Of a stretch of 31,835 nt of DNA, positions 17,711-24,758 are shown in pieces (position 1 is the first letter of the stretch; the number at the start of each line of letters is the position of its first letter). The notes under the pieces are model-generated. The model saw only the letters and a program-made list of their open reading frames with translations. It made no database searches and was not told the origin of the DNA. The position numbers and the translations under genes are program-made. Source of the DNA: a virus; the IMG/VR virus record IMGVR_UViG_3300008114_000375, positions 1-31,835 of that record, one strand, 5' to 3'.

Positions 17711-17822
17711 TGAGCTTAAGTCTGCTGCAACAGCTGCTGTTGCTGCTGGCATAAGCGTAATTAAAGGTTTTGCCGCCACAAAGATTGGTGACGCAGAAAG
17801 TGCAGCAACTTTGAAAGGCTGA
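17640..17822 (+). CDS. Holin-like membrane protein frame without a normal start codon
   Basis: The frame opens after a TAG at 17637 and encodes 60 residues ending in TGA 17820. The core IWTAVQAFVAVYTVGGVD, then helix LKSAATAAVAAGISVIKG, then FAATKIGDAESAA, strongly resembles the actinophage r1t-type holin layout: one or two short hydrophobic helices, a Ser-x-(I/L)-K-(G/N) motif and a polar end. No ATG, GTG or TTG exists in frame. It would join the preceding membrane protein by a +1 shift, or loss of one A, within the AAAAAA at 17653-17658, or could start at the rare ATT 17658. Holins form membrane lesions that release endolysin; none of the catalytic lysis genes is seen nearby. Confidence 0.6.
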   Translation, partial: RSWFEKIWTAVQAFVAVYTVGGVDELKSAATAAVAAGISVIKGFAATKIGDAESAATLKG

Positions 17823-17848
17823 TTTAGCATTACATAACGGCTATGGCG

Positions 17849-17857
17849 TGATATAAT
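17849..17857 (+). promoter_or_regulatory. Extended -10 promoter candidate
   Basis: TGATATAAT fits a perfect TATAAT with the extended -10 TG one base upstream. The best -35 match (TTACAT at 17830) is poor, as often tolerated with an extended -10. It lies in the 152-base gap between modules. Transcription would begin near 17864, just upstream of the hairpin at 17886, so the first transcript would cross that hairpin before reaching the gene at 17975. Confidence 0.55.
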
Positions 17858-17885
17858 ATATCCGTCAGAAAGCCGATAGAGCAAC

Positions 17886-17918
17886 GGCCCCGTCTGAAAT
17901 CGACGGGGCTGTCTCTTT
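17886..17918 (+). terminator. Rho-independent terminator or attenuator hairpin
   Basis: GCCCCGTC (17887-17894) pairs perfectly with GACGGGGC (17902-17909) around a 7-base loop, with one extra G-U pair outside. A pyrimidine-rich tail GTCTCTTT follows. The GC-rich stem stands out in AT-rich surroundings. It sits after the virion/lysis genes and would end late transcription; because a promoter lies just upstream it could also act as an attenuator. Confidence 0.7.
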
Positions 17919-17974
17919 ATACTGGCAAATATATATGTTTAAACCAATTTATGTGAGCTTATTTAGGATTGAGG

Positions 17975-18682
17975 ATGTCTATACAAGAAGTTCAGGAAGC
18001 AATTACAAACAAGACACTGCCATTATCTGTTGCAGAAAAATATCTAAGACTATATGTTGCTGACGTTAGTTGGGAGCAGCCAATCAAGACTTTATGGACA
18101 AATTCTGTCAACAAACTTCGTAACGAAGATTTGGCTAAGGAGCATGTCAAAAAGGCAATCAGCTGTGCAACGATTTTGCCCTTTGTGGAAAAAACTGCAA
18201 TACCAGATCCTCCTACCAACCTATTGTTCTGGTGCACTGGATGGGCACAATTTAACAAGCATGATTGGTTTTCCATGTATCTTGATATATTAGAGGAAGA
18301 CTTAAAAGTTGTACTTCTTAGAAATCAAGCAATTGAAGTTGGCATTATAGACCCCATAGATATTTCTCCGATAACAAGACAGGCTTACAATTGGCTATAT
18401 CAAAAGGCCGAAGAAAATGAAAATTGCTCAAACATTGATATGAGTGCGCTAAAGGTAAAGTTATCAAATCTAGTCAAAGCTTATGGTGGAGCAGTCATTT
18501 GCAATATATTTATTAACCATAAGTCAAATGTAGATAAAGTATTCAACTGGAGAAGTGGATACTTTTTTGAAAAACAAATACATAAGGTTTATTCAATAGA
18601 CCAAATAAAGAAAATAAAATTAGCAGAATTAAATAAAACAAACAGTCAATATATTAAAAAGGTAGGAGTACAAAATGTCTGA
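17975..18682 (+). CDS. Unrecognised protein preceding ribonucleotide reductase
   Basis: 235 residues from ATG 17975, with AGGA at 17965 at good spacing; a TTG six bases upstream is less likely. The sequence is mostly helical, with a Trp- and Cys-containing middle (LLFWCTGWAQFNKHDWFSMY) that looks like a buried aromatic core. There is no membrane segment, no Walker motif and no obvious catalytic pattern. The C-terminus is basic (IKKIKLAELNKTN). It is the first gene after the inter-module promoter and terminator and overlaps the reductase gene by 8 bases, so it is probably co-translated with it. I cannot assign a function. Confidence 0.8.
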   Translation: MSIQEVQEAITNKTLPLSVAEKYLRLYVADVSWEQPIKTLWTNSVNKLRNEDLAKEHVKKAISCATILPFVEKTAIPDPPTNLLFWCTGWAQFNKHDWFSMYLDILEEDLKVVLLRNQAIEVGIIDPIDISPITRQAYNWLYQKAEENENCSNIDMSALKVKLSNLVKAYGGAVICNIFINHKSNVDKVFNWRSGYFFEKQIHKVYSIDQIKKIKLAELNKTNSQYIKKVGVQNV

Positions 18683-20732
18683 GGGTTCATCAATGTTTAC
18701 TTTTCGTTTAAGTGATGATTTTGTGGAAGCGTATAAGAAATTAAAAGCACCATTTGGCTATACGGACGCTGCGGGTAATTCTGTTGGCGAAATTACGTTT
18801 CTAAGAACATATTCAAGAATGAAAGAAGATGGCACAAAAGAAACATGGGTAGATGTATGTGAAAGAGTTATTAATGGGATGTACTCCCTACAAAAGGAGC
18901 ATTGCAAGAAGAATAGACTTCCGTGGAATGACATTAAGGCTCAGTCTTCTGCAAAAGAGGCTTTTGATAGATTGTTCAATTTAAAGTGGACACCGCCAGG
19001 TAGAGGACTATGGGTCATGGGCACACCTATTGTTATGGTACAAAAGAACTCCGCTGCTTTACAGAACTGCGCTTTTGTGAGTACATCAGAAATGACCAAG
19101 TTAAATCCCGCTAAGCCGTTTGGATTTTTGATGGAGGCATCTATGTTGGGCGTTGGCGTGGGATTTGATGATAAGGGCGCAGATAAAGATTTCAACATAT
19201 ATGAACCAACCAAATCGATGGTTATTGACACAATTGAGGACTCTCGTGAAGGATGGGTTAATTCTGTAGTTTCCTTGATTAACTCTTATTTAAAGCCAGA
19301 TCAAAACCTTTTGCAGTTTGACTACTCCTTGATTAGACCATCCGGTACTCCAATTAAAACATTTGGTGGTACAGCAGCTGGCCCAGATCCATTGATCAAA
19401 CTGCATAATCATATTAGAAGAATGTTTGATGGAAGAGCTGGACAAAAACTAACTAGAGTAGACATAGCTGACATTGGTAACACCATAGGTGTTTGTGTTG
19501 TATCCGGTAATGTTCGCAGATCCGCCGAACTTTTAATTGGTCGTTTAGATGATCAAGACTTCCTTAATTTAAAAAATTCTGATAAGTTTCCAGAAAGAAA
19601 CTCTTACTCCGCCGAATCTCCAGGCTGGGGCTGGATGTCAAATAATTCCGTAGAAACATCTGTTGGTACAGATTTGTCTTCAATTGTTGACGGTATATCT
19701 AGAAATGGAGAACCTGGTGTCATATGGATGGACATGTCAAGAAAGTATGGCCGATTGGCTGATCCGCCAAATAATAAAGACCATCGTGTAGCAGGCTATA
19801 ATCCATGCGCAGAGCAGTCCCTAGAGTCCTACGAGTGTTGTACGCTAGTTGAGACATATCTAAATAGACATGACTCCTTAGAAGACTTTAAGAGAACACT
19901 GAAGTTTGCCTATCTGTATGCAAAGACTGTTACCTTGCTCCCAACTCACTGGGAGGAAACAAACGCTATCATGCAAAGAAATCGCAGAATTGGCACATCT
20001 GTTTCGGGTGTCGCTAACTTTGCTGACAGATTAGGTTTGCCAGTACTAAGAGAGTGGCTTGACAATGGGTACCAGACCGTTCAGAGATATGACAATATTT
20101 ATTCAGAATGGCTTGGTATACGTGAATCAATCAAGACCACAACAGTTAAGCCATCTGGCACTGTATCTATTTTAGCTGGCGAATCTCCTGGCGTACACTG
20201 GACTCCTGGTGGCAAATACTTTTTGAGAGCAATAAGATTTGCAAATGACGACCCCATGCTTCCACTGTTCCAAATGGCTAATTATAGAGTGGAACCTGCA
20301 TCTGAGTCTCCAGATACTACTTCTGTTGTATTCTTCCCTATCAAGTCTGATGCACGTAGATCAGAAAAAGATGTAACAATATTTGAAAAAATGTCTTTGG
20401 CTGCAACAGCACAAAGATATTGGTCGGATAACTCTGTTTCTGTAACTATATCTTTTGACTCTGAGGAAGAAAAGCATCATGTGGGTACCGTTTTGCATAT
20501 GTATGACGGTCAGCTCAAAACCGTATCATTCTTGCCTCAAGGCAACTTTGTATATCCACAAATGCCATATACTCAAATAGAGCAAAATGACTATGATGAG
20601 TCATCAAAAAATCTATTACCAATTGATTTAGATGGAATTTATGCTGGACTTGCAGCAGATGCGATAGGCGAACAGTATTGTACAACAGATTCTTGCGAGA
20701 TTAAATTTATAAAAGATAACGCAAAGGTGTAA
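18675..20732 (+). CDS. Adenosylcobalamin-dependent ribonucleoside-triphosphate reductase (class II, monomeric)
   Basis: 685 residues; GGAG precedes ATG 18675. It reduces NTPs to dNTPs using a radical from coenzyme B12. Landmarks match the Lactobacillus leichmannii RTPR type (739 residues): RTYSRMKEDG near the N-terminus; LQNCAF with Cys132 (substrate-reducing Cys); RPSGTPIKTFGGTAAGP; SGNVRRSAELLIGR; NPCAE with Cys378 and Glu380 (thiyl-radical Cys and catalytic Glu); ECCTL with Cys389, spaced 11 from Cys378 exactly as in RTPR; VKPSGTVSIL; and a C-terminal redox pair Cys669-x4-Cys674. All catalytic residues are present. No partner subunit or activase is needed. The phage depends on host or scavenged B12. 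It heads the dNTP gene block. Confidence 0.95.
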   Translation: MSEGSSMFTFRLSDDFVEAYKKLKAPFGYTDAAGNSVGEITFLRTYSRMKEDGTKETWVDVCERVINGMYSLQKEHCKKNRLPWNDIKAQSSAKEAFDRLFNLKWTPPGRGLWVMGTPIVMVQKNSAALQNCAFVSTSEMTKLNPAKPFGFLMEASMLGVGVGFDDKGADKDFNIYEPTKSMVIDTIEDSREGWVNSVVSLINSYLKPDQNLLQFDYSLIRPSGTPIKTFGGTAAGPDPLIKLHNHIRRMFDGRAGQKLTRVDIADIGNTIGVCVVSGNVRRSAELLIGRLDDQDFLNLKNSDKFPERNSYSAESPGWGWMSNNSVETSVGTDLSSIVDGISRNGEPGVIWMDMSRKYGRLADPPNNKDHRVAGYNPCAEQSLESYECCTLVETYLNRHDSLEDFKRTLKFAYLYAKTVTLLPTHWEETNAIMQRNRRIGTSVSGVANFADRLGLPVLREWLDNGYQTVQRYDNIYSEWLGIRESIKTTTVKPSGTVSILAGESPGVHWTPGGKYFLRAIRFANDDPMLPLFQMANYRVEPASESPDTTSVVFFPIKSDARRSEKDVTIFEKMSLAATAQRYWSDNSVSVTISFDSEEEKHHVGTVLHMYDGQLKTVSFLPQGNFVYPQMPYTQIEQNDYDESSKNLLPIDLDGIYAGLAADAIGEQYCTTDSCEIKFIKDNAKV

Positions 20733-20733
20733 C

Positions 20734-21081
20734 ATGTCAGAAGATCCTGATTTTGAAAAAAAGTTTTCTGAAATAATTAATTCAGAAGAGTTAAAAGATT
20801 TTTCAGAAACATATTCTAAAGATAGCCCACTAACTGTCAAGGATTTGCTTTTAATGCAGAGATCTTTAATCGATGCCTTAAGCAATATTGCTGAAATAAT
20901 TGAAGACTTAAACAATGGTGAGCTAGATTTTGCACAGCCTGGTAGTGAAGAGTTTGAAAAATTGGGTTTGTTGTATAGAATGTCTGAAGACTTTAATGAT
21001 TCTATAAGTGAAAATTTTGTTATTTTTACAATCGAAGATGATGAAGATGATGATGAGGATTTTGAAAATGGAGAAAACTAA
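20734..21081 (+). CDS. Small acidic hypothetical protein
   Basis: 115 residues; ATG 20734 lies one base after the reductase stop with GGTG upstream. The sequence is strongly acidic and largely helical (KDLLLMQRSLIDALSNIAEI) with a low-complexity tail of Glu and Asp (EDDEDDDEDFE). No Cys and no membrane segment. It overlaps the thyX start by 14 bases, so it is co-translated with nucleotide-metabolism genes. An acidic regulatory or accessory protein is possible, but I recognise no family. Confidence 0.75.
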   Translation: MSEDPDFEKKFSEIINSEELKDFSETYSKDSPLTVKDLLLMQRSLIDALSNIAEIIEDLNNGELDFAQPGSEEFEKLGLLYRMSEDFNDSISENFVIFTIEDDEDDDEDFENGEN

Positions 21082-21769
21082 TAATTTGATTGAAGTACTA
21101 GACAAGGGTTATGTTAGACTTGTCGACGTTATGGGCTCAGACCTTTCAATAGTTAATGCCGCTAGAGCATCGTTTGCGAAAGAATCAACAGAAATGTCGG
21201 TATCTGATGCACGACTGCTGCATTTCCTTGCTAGAGAAAATCACATGTCACCCTTTAGACATGCGTTTGCAACGTTTGAATTCAAGGCTCCCTTAATGGT
21301 TGCTCGTCAGCACTGGAAGTATGTTGTGGGATCTGATCACACAATGGATTCGTGGAATGAGTCAAGTAGACGTTATATCACTATGGATCCAGAATTTCAT
21401 ATTCCCTCAAAGGATGACTGGAGATTGGCCCCAGACAATAAAAAGCAGGGGTCCGGTGGCCCAGTTGATCCTTGGACTGGGGCAATTCTGTCTCAGCAAC
21501 TACTGGAGTATATAGAGCAAGGAGAAGCTCATTATGTTATGGCTATAAACTCAGGAGTGGCGCCAGAGCAGGCTAGACTTTTCCTCCCTGCGTATGGCAT
21601 GTATGTCATATATAGATGGTCATGTAGTCTTCAGTCAATAGCATTGTTTCTTTCTCAAAGACTAGCCGAAGACTCGCAAAAAGAAATACAATTATACGCT
21701 GCGGCGGTTAGGGATTTAGTTATAGATAAGTTTCCTGTTTCAATACCACTACTTGTTGGCGAGTTATGA
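21068..21769 (+). CDS. thyX: FAD-dependent thymidylate synthase (ThyX family)
   Basis: 233 residues from ATG 21068, inside the end of the previous gene. ThyX makes dTMP from dUMP with methylene-tetrahydrofolate, FAD and NADPH. Recognisable parts: NAARASFAKES near residue 30, HMSPFRHAFATFEFKAPLMVARQ (58-81), the signature region 80-103 ending NESSRRY, and the C-terminal block beginning GVAPEQARLFLP that closes the active site. The classical RHRx7S motif is altered: RQHWKY replaces RQ..RHR, and the linker to SWNESSRRY is longer. Arg80, Ser95 and the NExSxRY end are kept. A variant of this kind is, as far as I recall, found in other phage ThyX proteins. Upstream dUMP supply comes from the deaminase at 21933. 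Confidence 0.9.
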   Translation: MEKTNNLIEVLDKGYVRLVDVMGSDLSIVNAARASFAKESTEMSVSDARLLHFLARENHMSPFRHAFATFEFKAPLMVARQHWKYVVGSDHTMDSWNESSRRYITMDPEFHIPSKDDWRLAPDNKKQGSGGPVDPWTGAILSQQLLEYIEQGEAHYVMAINSGVAPEQARLFLPAYGMYVIYRWSCSLQSIALFLSQRLAEDSQKEIQLYAAAVRDLVIDKFPVSIPLLVGEL

Positions 21770-21939
21770 TAGCTGTAGAAATATTAAAGTTGTTAATATT
21801 TTCTTTTCTACTTAATTGGTGTATATCATTACAGATATTCCAACAATCATTAGATGGATCTAGAAGAAAAGAGAAAATTGTAGCGGTAGTTCTTGGTATT
21901 ATTGCGGGCGCTATTGCTGGTGGGTTATTAGTATGGTAG
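21766..21939 (+). CDS. 57-residue double-spanning membrane protein
   Basis: ATG 21766 overlaps the thyX stop (ATGA), and the stop overlaps the next start by 7 bases, which argues for a real, translationally coupled gene. The product has two hydrophobic segments: about residues 5-24 (EILKLLIFSFLLNWCISLQI) and 40-57 (IVAVVLGIIAGAIAGGLLVW), joined by a short basic loop (DGSRRKEK). The second is Gly/Ala-rich, like many small phage membrane proteins. Function unknown. Its place among soluble nucleotide enzymes is unexpected. Confidence 0.7.
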   Translation: MIAVEILKLLIFSFLLNWCISLQIFQQSLDGSRRKEKIVAVVLGIIAGAIAGGLLVW

Positions 21940-22403
21940 TTGATTTCGTATCAAGAAAAGATTTTCAGTACATGAATTTATGTATAGAAATATCTAAAAT
22001 ATTTTCTACATGCGCTAAAAGAAAATACTCTGCAATACTAGTCGATGACCTTGGTCATGTTGTTGGTATGGGCTATAATGGTGGGGCCAGTGGCCTTAAG
22101 CACTGTGAAGATGGCGGGTGCCCAAGATATTTAGAGAATTCACCAAATGGTTCAATATATGATAATTGCATAGCTGTGCACGCAGAAGCTAACGCCCTTC
22201 TTCATTCAGATTATTCTGCAAGACCGAAAAAGATGTATGTCAATGGACCGCCATGCTTCTCTTGTGCAAAGCTAATTGCAAATTCAACAGTTGAAACTGT
22301 ATACTATATTTCCGATACCTCGTACAGCAATTGGTGTGAGGTTAGGGAGTTTTTGAAAAAATGCTCAGTAAAAACTATAGAGGTAAAAAGTGCCAGCAGC
22401 TAA
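21933..22403 (+). CDS. dCMP/deoxycytidylate deaminase
   Basis: 156 residues. Zinc-dependent deamination of dCMP to dUMP, the substrate of ThyX. The cytidine-deaminase signature is complete: HAE at 83-85 (His83 zinc ligand, Glu85 proton shuttle) and PPCFSC at 106-111 (Cys108 and Cys111 zinc ligands). The upstream block GMGYNGGASGLKHCEDGGCPR with additional Cys/His matches the longer deoxycytidylate deaminase group rather than cytidine deaminase. ATG 21933 overlaps the previous gene's end. A direct role in dTTP supply is well supported; allosteric control by dCTP/dTTP is usual in the family but cannot be seen here. Confidence 0.92.
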   Translation: MVVDFVSRKDFQYMNLCIEISKIFSTCAKRKYSAILVDDLGHVVGMGYNGGASGLKHCEDGGCPRYLENSPNGSIYDNCIAVHAEANALLHSDYSARPKKMYVNGPPCFSCAKLIANSTVETVYYISDTSYSNWCEVREFLKKCSVKTIEVKSASS

Positions 22404-22596
22404 GCTAAACTATATTTTAGTCTACAAAGATCACAGCCAAGTATACGGTTGTTCTTCAAAAAAAATTGCAATAGAAAGTCCACCACCAGAGGGTTATTCT
22501 GTAGATGATAAAAATGTTTTCTTTATTACATTTGAACCAGATACAGATAGCATAAGTATACATAAAGTAAATAACCAGGAAGAAAGTAATGAGTAA
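22390..22596 (+). CDS. Small hypothetical protein (GTG start)
   Basis: 68 residues from GTG 22390; GAGG at 22380 gives good spacing and the gene overlaps the deaminase end by 14 bases. The sequence alternates strands with a Pro-rich turn (IESPPPEGYSVDDKNVFFI) and has an acidic C-terminus. It looks like a small beta-fold. No motif that I can name. It overlaps the next gene by 8 bases, so the three genes are coupled. Confidence 0.65.
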   Translation: MPAAKLNYILVYKDHSQVYGCSSKKIAIESPPPEGYSVDDKNVFFITFEPDTDSISIHKVNNQEESNE

Positions 22597-22822
22597 GAAA
22601 CAATCATATAAGAAAAAAATTAGTCTGAAATTAAATGTGGACGAAACAGCCATTGTTATTCCATATGATGTGGCTTTGCATATAGCAGAGACCTACGATT
22701 TTGTTTCCATGGAAACAGAAGAAGAGCACGTGCAATACTACAAAGATGTTGCAGACTTGGTTAGGGCACAGGCAAGTGAGAATCGCCACGAGTTTCAAGA
22801 TGATGAATATGAAGAATGGTGA
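22589..22822 (+). CDS. Small hypothetical protein with basic N-terminus and acidic tail
   Basis: 77 residues; ATG 22589 follows GGAAGAAAG. The first 13 residues are Lys-rich (KKQSYKKKISLK), the middle reads as strand then helix (VIPYDVALHIAETYDF) and the tail is acidic with terminal Trp (DDEYEEW). No membrane segment. Charge segregation of this kind is common in small phage accessory proteins. Function unknown. Confidence 0.65.
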   Translation: MSKKQSYKKKISLKLNVDETAIVIPYDVALHIAETYDFVSMETEEEHVQYYKDVADLVRAQASENRHEFQDDEYEEW

Positions 22823-23072
22823 AAAGTTAACTTTTTTGTTGGTAATGTTTGCTATTGGCTCCGTCATTGGCAAGTCTCATTCTAGAAAAAAGCTCATAGA
22901 AAAAATTAATGAACCAAATATTGGGCAATATCTAAATAGATTAATTGAATTTTACGATTCAAATACAATAGATATAGTTGAGGATGAGTTCCTTAATTTA
23001 GTCGATTTTGGTATGAGTCCCAAAAACGCCTTCAGTGCAATCACAAATATTGAAAGAGTAAACAATGATTGA
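22800..23072 (+). CDS. Small protein with N-terminal membrane anchor
   Basis: About 90 residues. Three in-frame ATGs (22800, 22803, 22809) are possible; none has a strong ribosome binding site, and translation is likely coupled to the previous gene, which it overlaps. Residues about 9-23 (KLTFLLVMFAIGSVI) form a single hydrophobic segment, then a basic stretch (GKSHSRKKLIEKI) and a soluble helical domain, so the N-terminus is probably anchored with the rest in the cytoplasm. It overlaps the glycosyltransferase start by 8 bases. A membrane partner for that enzyme is conceivable but unsupported. Confidence 0.6.
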   Translation: MMNMKNGEKLTFLLVMFAIGSVIGKSHSRKKLIEKINEPNIGQYLNRLIEFYDSNTIDIVEDEFLNLVDFGMSPKNAFSAITNIERVNND

Positions 23073-23856
23073 TTTATGTGTAGTTAACTATAATACAAGA
23101 CCATTATTGAATAGGTTTTTAGACTGCCTTCATAATGATCTTCATAACCATCCTAGAGTTTGGAATCTTTACATTGCAGATAATGATTCTACGGACGATA
23201 GTGTAGACTGGCTAAAGTATAATTATCAAAGATATAGAATTAGGAAATTCTATCAAAACTATAATATTGGTTACTCCGCCGCATGCAATCAGTTAGCAGC
23301 TGAGGGTTCATCTGACATTATCTGCTTACTGAACGCTGACGTATGGATGGATAATGAAAACTTGGTTAAAGTAGCAAATATTTTTGATGAGAATCCAGAT
23401 ATTCATATTCTAGGTCCTAAACAGAGAGACGAAAACGGTCTCATCACGCATGCCGGTATTATTGGCACCAATACGGCACCAAAGCATCGTGGCTGGCGTC
23501 AAAGCGATTTTAATGATGAATTATATAGAGATAGAATTAATTGCGTTACAGTATCTGGATCTGCATATTTTATTCGTCGTGAAGTATGGAATGCACTGAC
23601 AAATCATCCAAAGTATCGAGAAATGTATCCTGATGCAACTGGCGCATTCCTTCCTACACCGCATTATTATGAAGAAACCTGGTGCTCTTACTTTGCTAGA
23701 CATCTAGGTTATAACGTAGTCTATGATGGAAGCGTTTCTATTGGTCATAGCTGGCACAAATCATCTGCCGTAGGCGGAGAGGCTGATTCCAAATTCAAAG
23801 AAAGTCAATCAATATTTCGTAAAGCTTGCGACTATATGGGAATAGAAAGAGATTAA
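23065..23856 (+). CDS. Family 2 glycosyltransferase
   Basis: 263 residues, GT-A fold. GT2 enzymes transfer a sugar from a nucleotide-sugar to protein, lipid, polysaccharide or modified DNA. The order of motifs is typical: VVNYNTRPLL at the start, IADNDSTDDS (nucleotide contact, 37-46), NIGYSAACNQL (67-77), LLNADVWM with Asp92 as the metal-binding position (the N-A-D version of DxD used by rhamnosyltransferase-like enzymes), then VSGSAYFIRREVW and an acidic/aromatic acceptor segment YYEETW. The C-terminal IGHSWHKSS is also family-like. It lacks a membrane segment. The methyltransferase follows one base later, so the two are coupled; the acceptor is unknown. Confidence 0.9.
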   Translation: MIDLCVVNYNTRPLLNRFLDCLHNDLHNHPRVWNLYIADNDSTDDSVDWLKYNYQRYRIRKFYQNYNIGYSAACNQLAAEGSSDIICLLNADVWMDNENLVKVANIFDENPDIHILGPKQRDENGLITHAGIIGTNTAPKHRGWRQSDFNDELYRDRINCVTVSGSAYFIRREVWNALTNHPKYREMYPDATGAFLPTPHYYEETWCSYFARHLGYNVVYDGSVSIGHSWHKSSAVGGEADSKFKESQSIFRKACDYMGIERD

Positions 23857-23857
23857 T

Positions 23858-24745
23858 TTGCCACTAAAGACATATGGCTCATTATTTTCTGGTGTTGGTG
23901 GTATAGATTTAGGGTTAGATTCCGCTAAATTAGAGTGTGCATTTCAGGTTGAAATAGATGAAAACTGTCAACAAACTCTAAAATATCATTGGCCTCATGT
24001 TGCACTTTATGGAGACATAAAAAATATTAAAGGCTATGAATTGCCATTCGTTGATCTAATTGCCTTCGGTTCGCCATGTCAAGATCTATCTACTGCGGGA
24101 GGGAAAAGCGGTCTGCTTGGCAGTAAGTCAGTCTTATTCTATGAAGCTGTTAGGGTAATAAAAGAAATGAGAGAAAAATCAAATGGAGAATATCCAAAAT
24201 GGACAATCTGGGAAAATGTCACAGGATCCCTGTCATCTAACTCAGGCTCAGATTTCAAGCAAGTTCTCTGGCAAATGGATGAAGCAGGGGCGCTTTTCAG
24301 CGAATGGGCAGTTTTGGATGCTAGATACTTTGGAGTGCCCCAGCGACGTAGAAGAATCTATTTGCTCTCTGTCTTTGATCCTGCAATCGCGGGAAGATGT
24401 CCTGATAAAATATTACCTATCAAAGAAAGCAGCTCAGGGAATCTTGCGAAGAATACTAAGGGAAAACAAGACGATGCCACAGAACTTGCTAGCTGCCTTA
24501 GAAGCGGTGGCCAAGGAGGAATCCCCTCAAGTAGAGGGGAAAATCTAGTATTAGAGGAGTCCTTACAAAAAGTACGTAGATTAACACCTCTTGAGTGCGA
24601 AAGACTTATGGGCTGGAACGATAACCATACAATTTATAGAGCGGACGGAAAAGAGAATTCAGATAACGCAAGATATAAAATGTGTGGCAACGGTGCAGTT
24701 AGCCCAGTTATAAAATGGATAGCAGAAAAAATAATTAACATATAA
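23858..24745 (+). CDS. DNA cytosine-5 methyltransferase
   Basis: 295 residues from TTG 23858; no in-frame ATG precedes the catalytic core. Conserved motifs are in order: I, LFSGVGGIDLG (9-19), binding S-adenosylmethionine; IV, GSPCQDLS with catalytic Cys74; VI, WENV with Glu119; VIII, QRRRRIYLL (162-170); IX, RLTPLECERLMGW; X, CGNGAVSPVIKW. All essential residues are present. The target-recognition segment between VIII and IX is short, so a short target site is likely. No cognate restriction enzyme is visible, so this is a solitary phage methyltransferase, typically protecting the phage DNA against host restriction. Its coupling to a glycosyltransferase gene leaves open a modification pathway beyond methylation. 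Confidence 0.93.
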   Translation: MPLKTYGSLFSGVGGIDLGLDSAKLECAFQVEIDENCQQTLKYHWPHVALYGDIKNIKGYELPFVDLIAFGSPCQDLSTAGGKSGLLGSKSVLFYEAVRVIKEMREKSNGEYPKWTIWENVTGSLSSNSGSDFKQVLWQMDEAGALFSEWAVLDARYFGVPQRRRRIYLLSVFDPAIAGRCPDKILPIKESSSGNLAKNTKGKQDDATELASCLRSGGQGGIPSSRGENLVLEESLQKVRRLTPLECERLMGWNDNHTIYRADGKENSDNARYKMCGNGAVSPVIKWIAEKIINI

Positions 24746-24758
24746 AAAAGGAATTGAT

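Noticed and set aside
17895-17923. Second promoter (CTGAAA, 18-base gap, TATACT)
   Set aside because: The -35 lies in the hairpin loop and matches only partly; TATACT is weaker than TATAAT at 17852 and could be the terminator's U-run.
17823-17974. tRNA or riboswitch in the module gap
   Set aside because: No cloverleaf arms, no TTC-type loop, no CCA end; the only clear fold is the simple hairpin at 17886-17918.
24183-24548. 121-codon frame inside the methyltransferase gene
   Set aside because: Overlaps conserved methyltransferase motifs VI and VIII in another frame; the methyltransferase frame is clearly the coding one.
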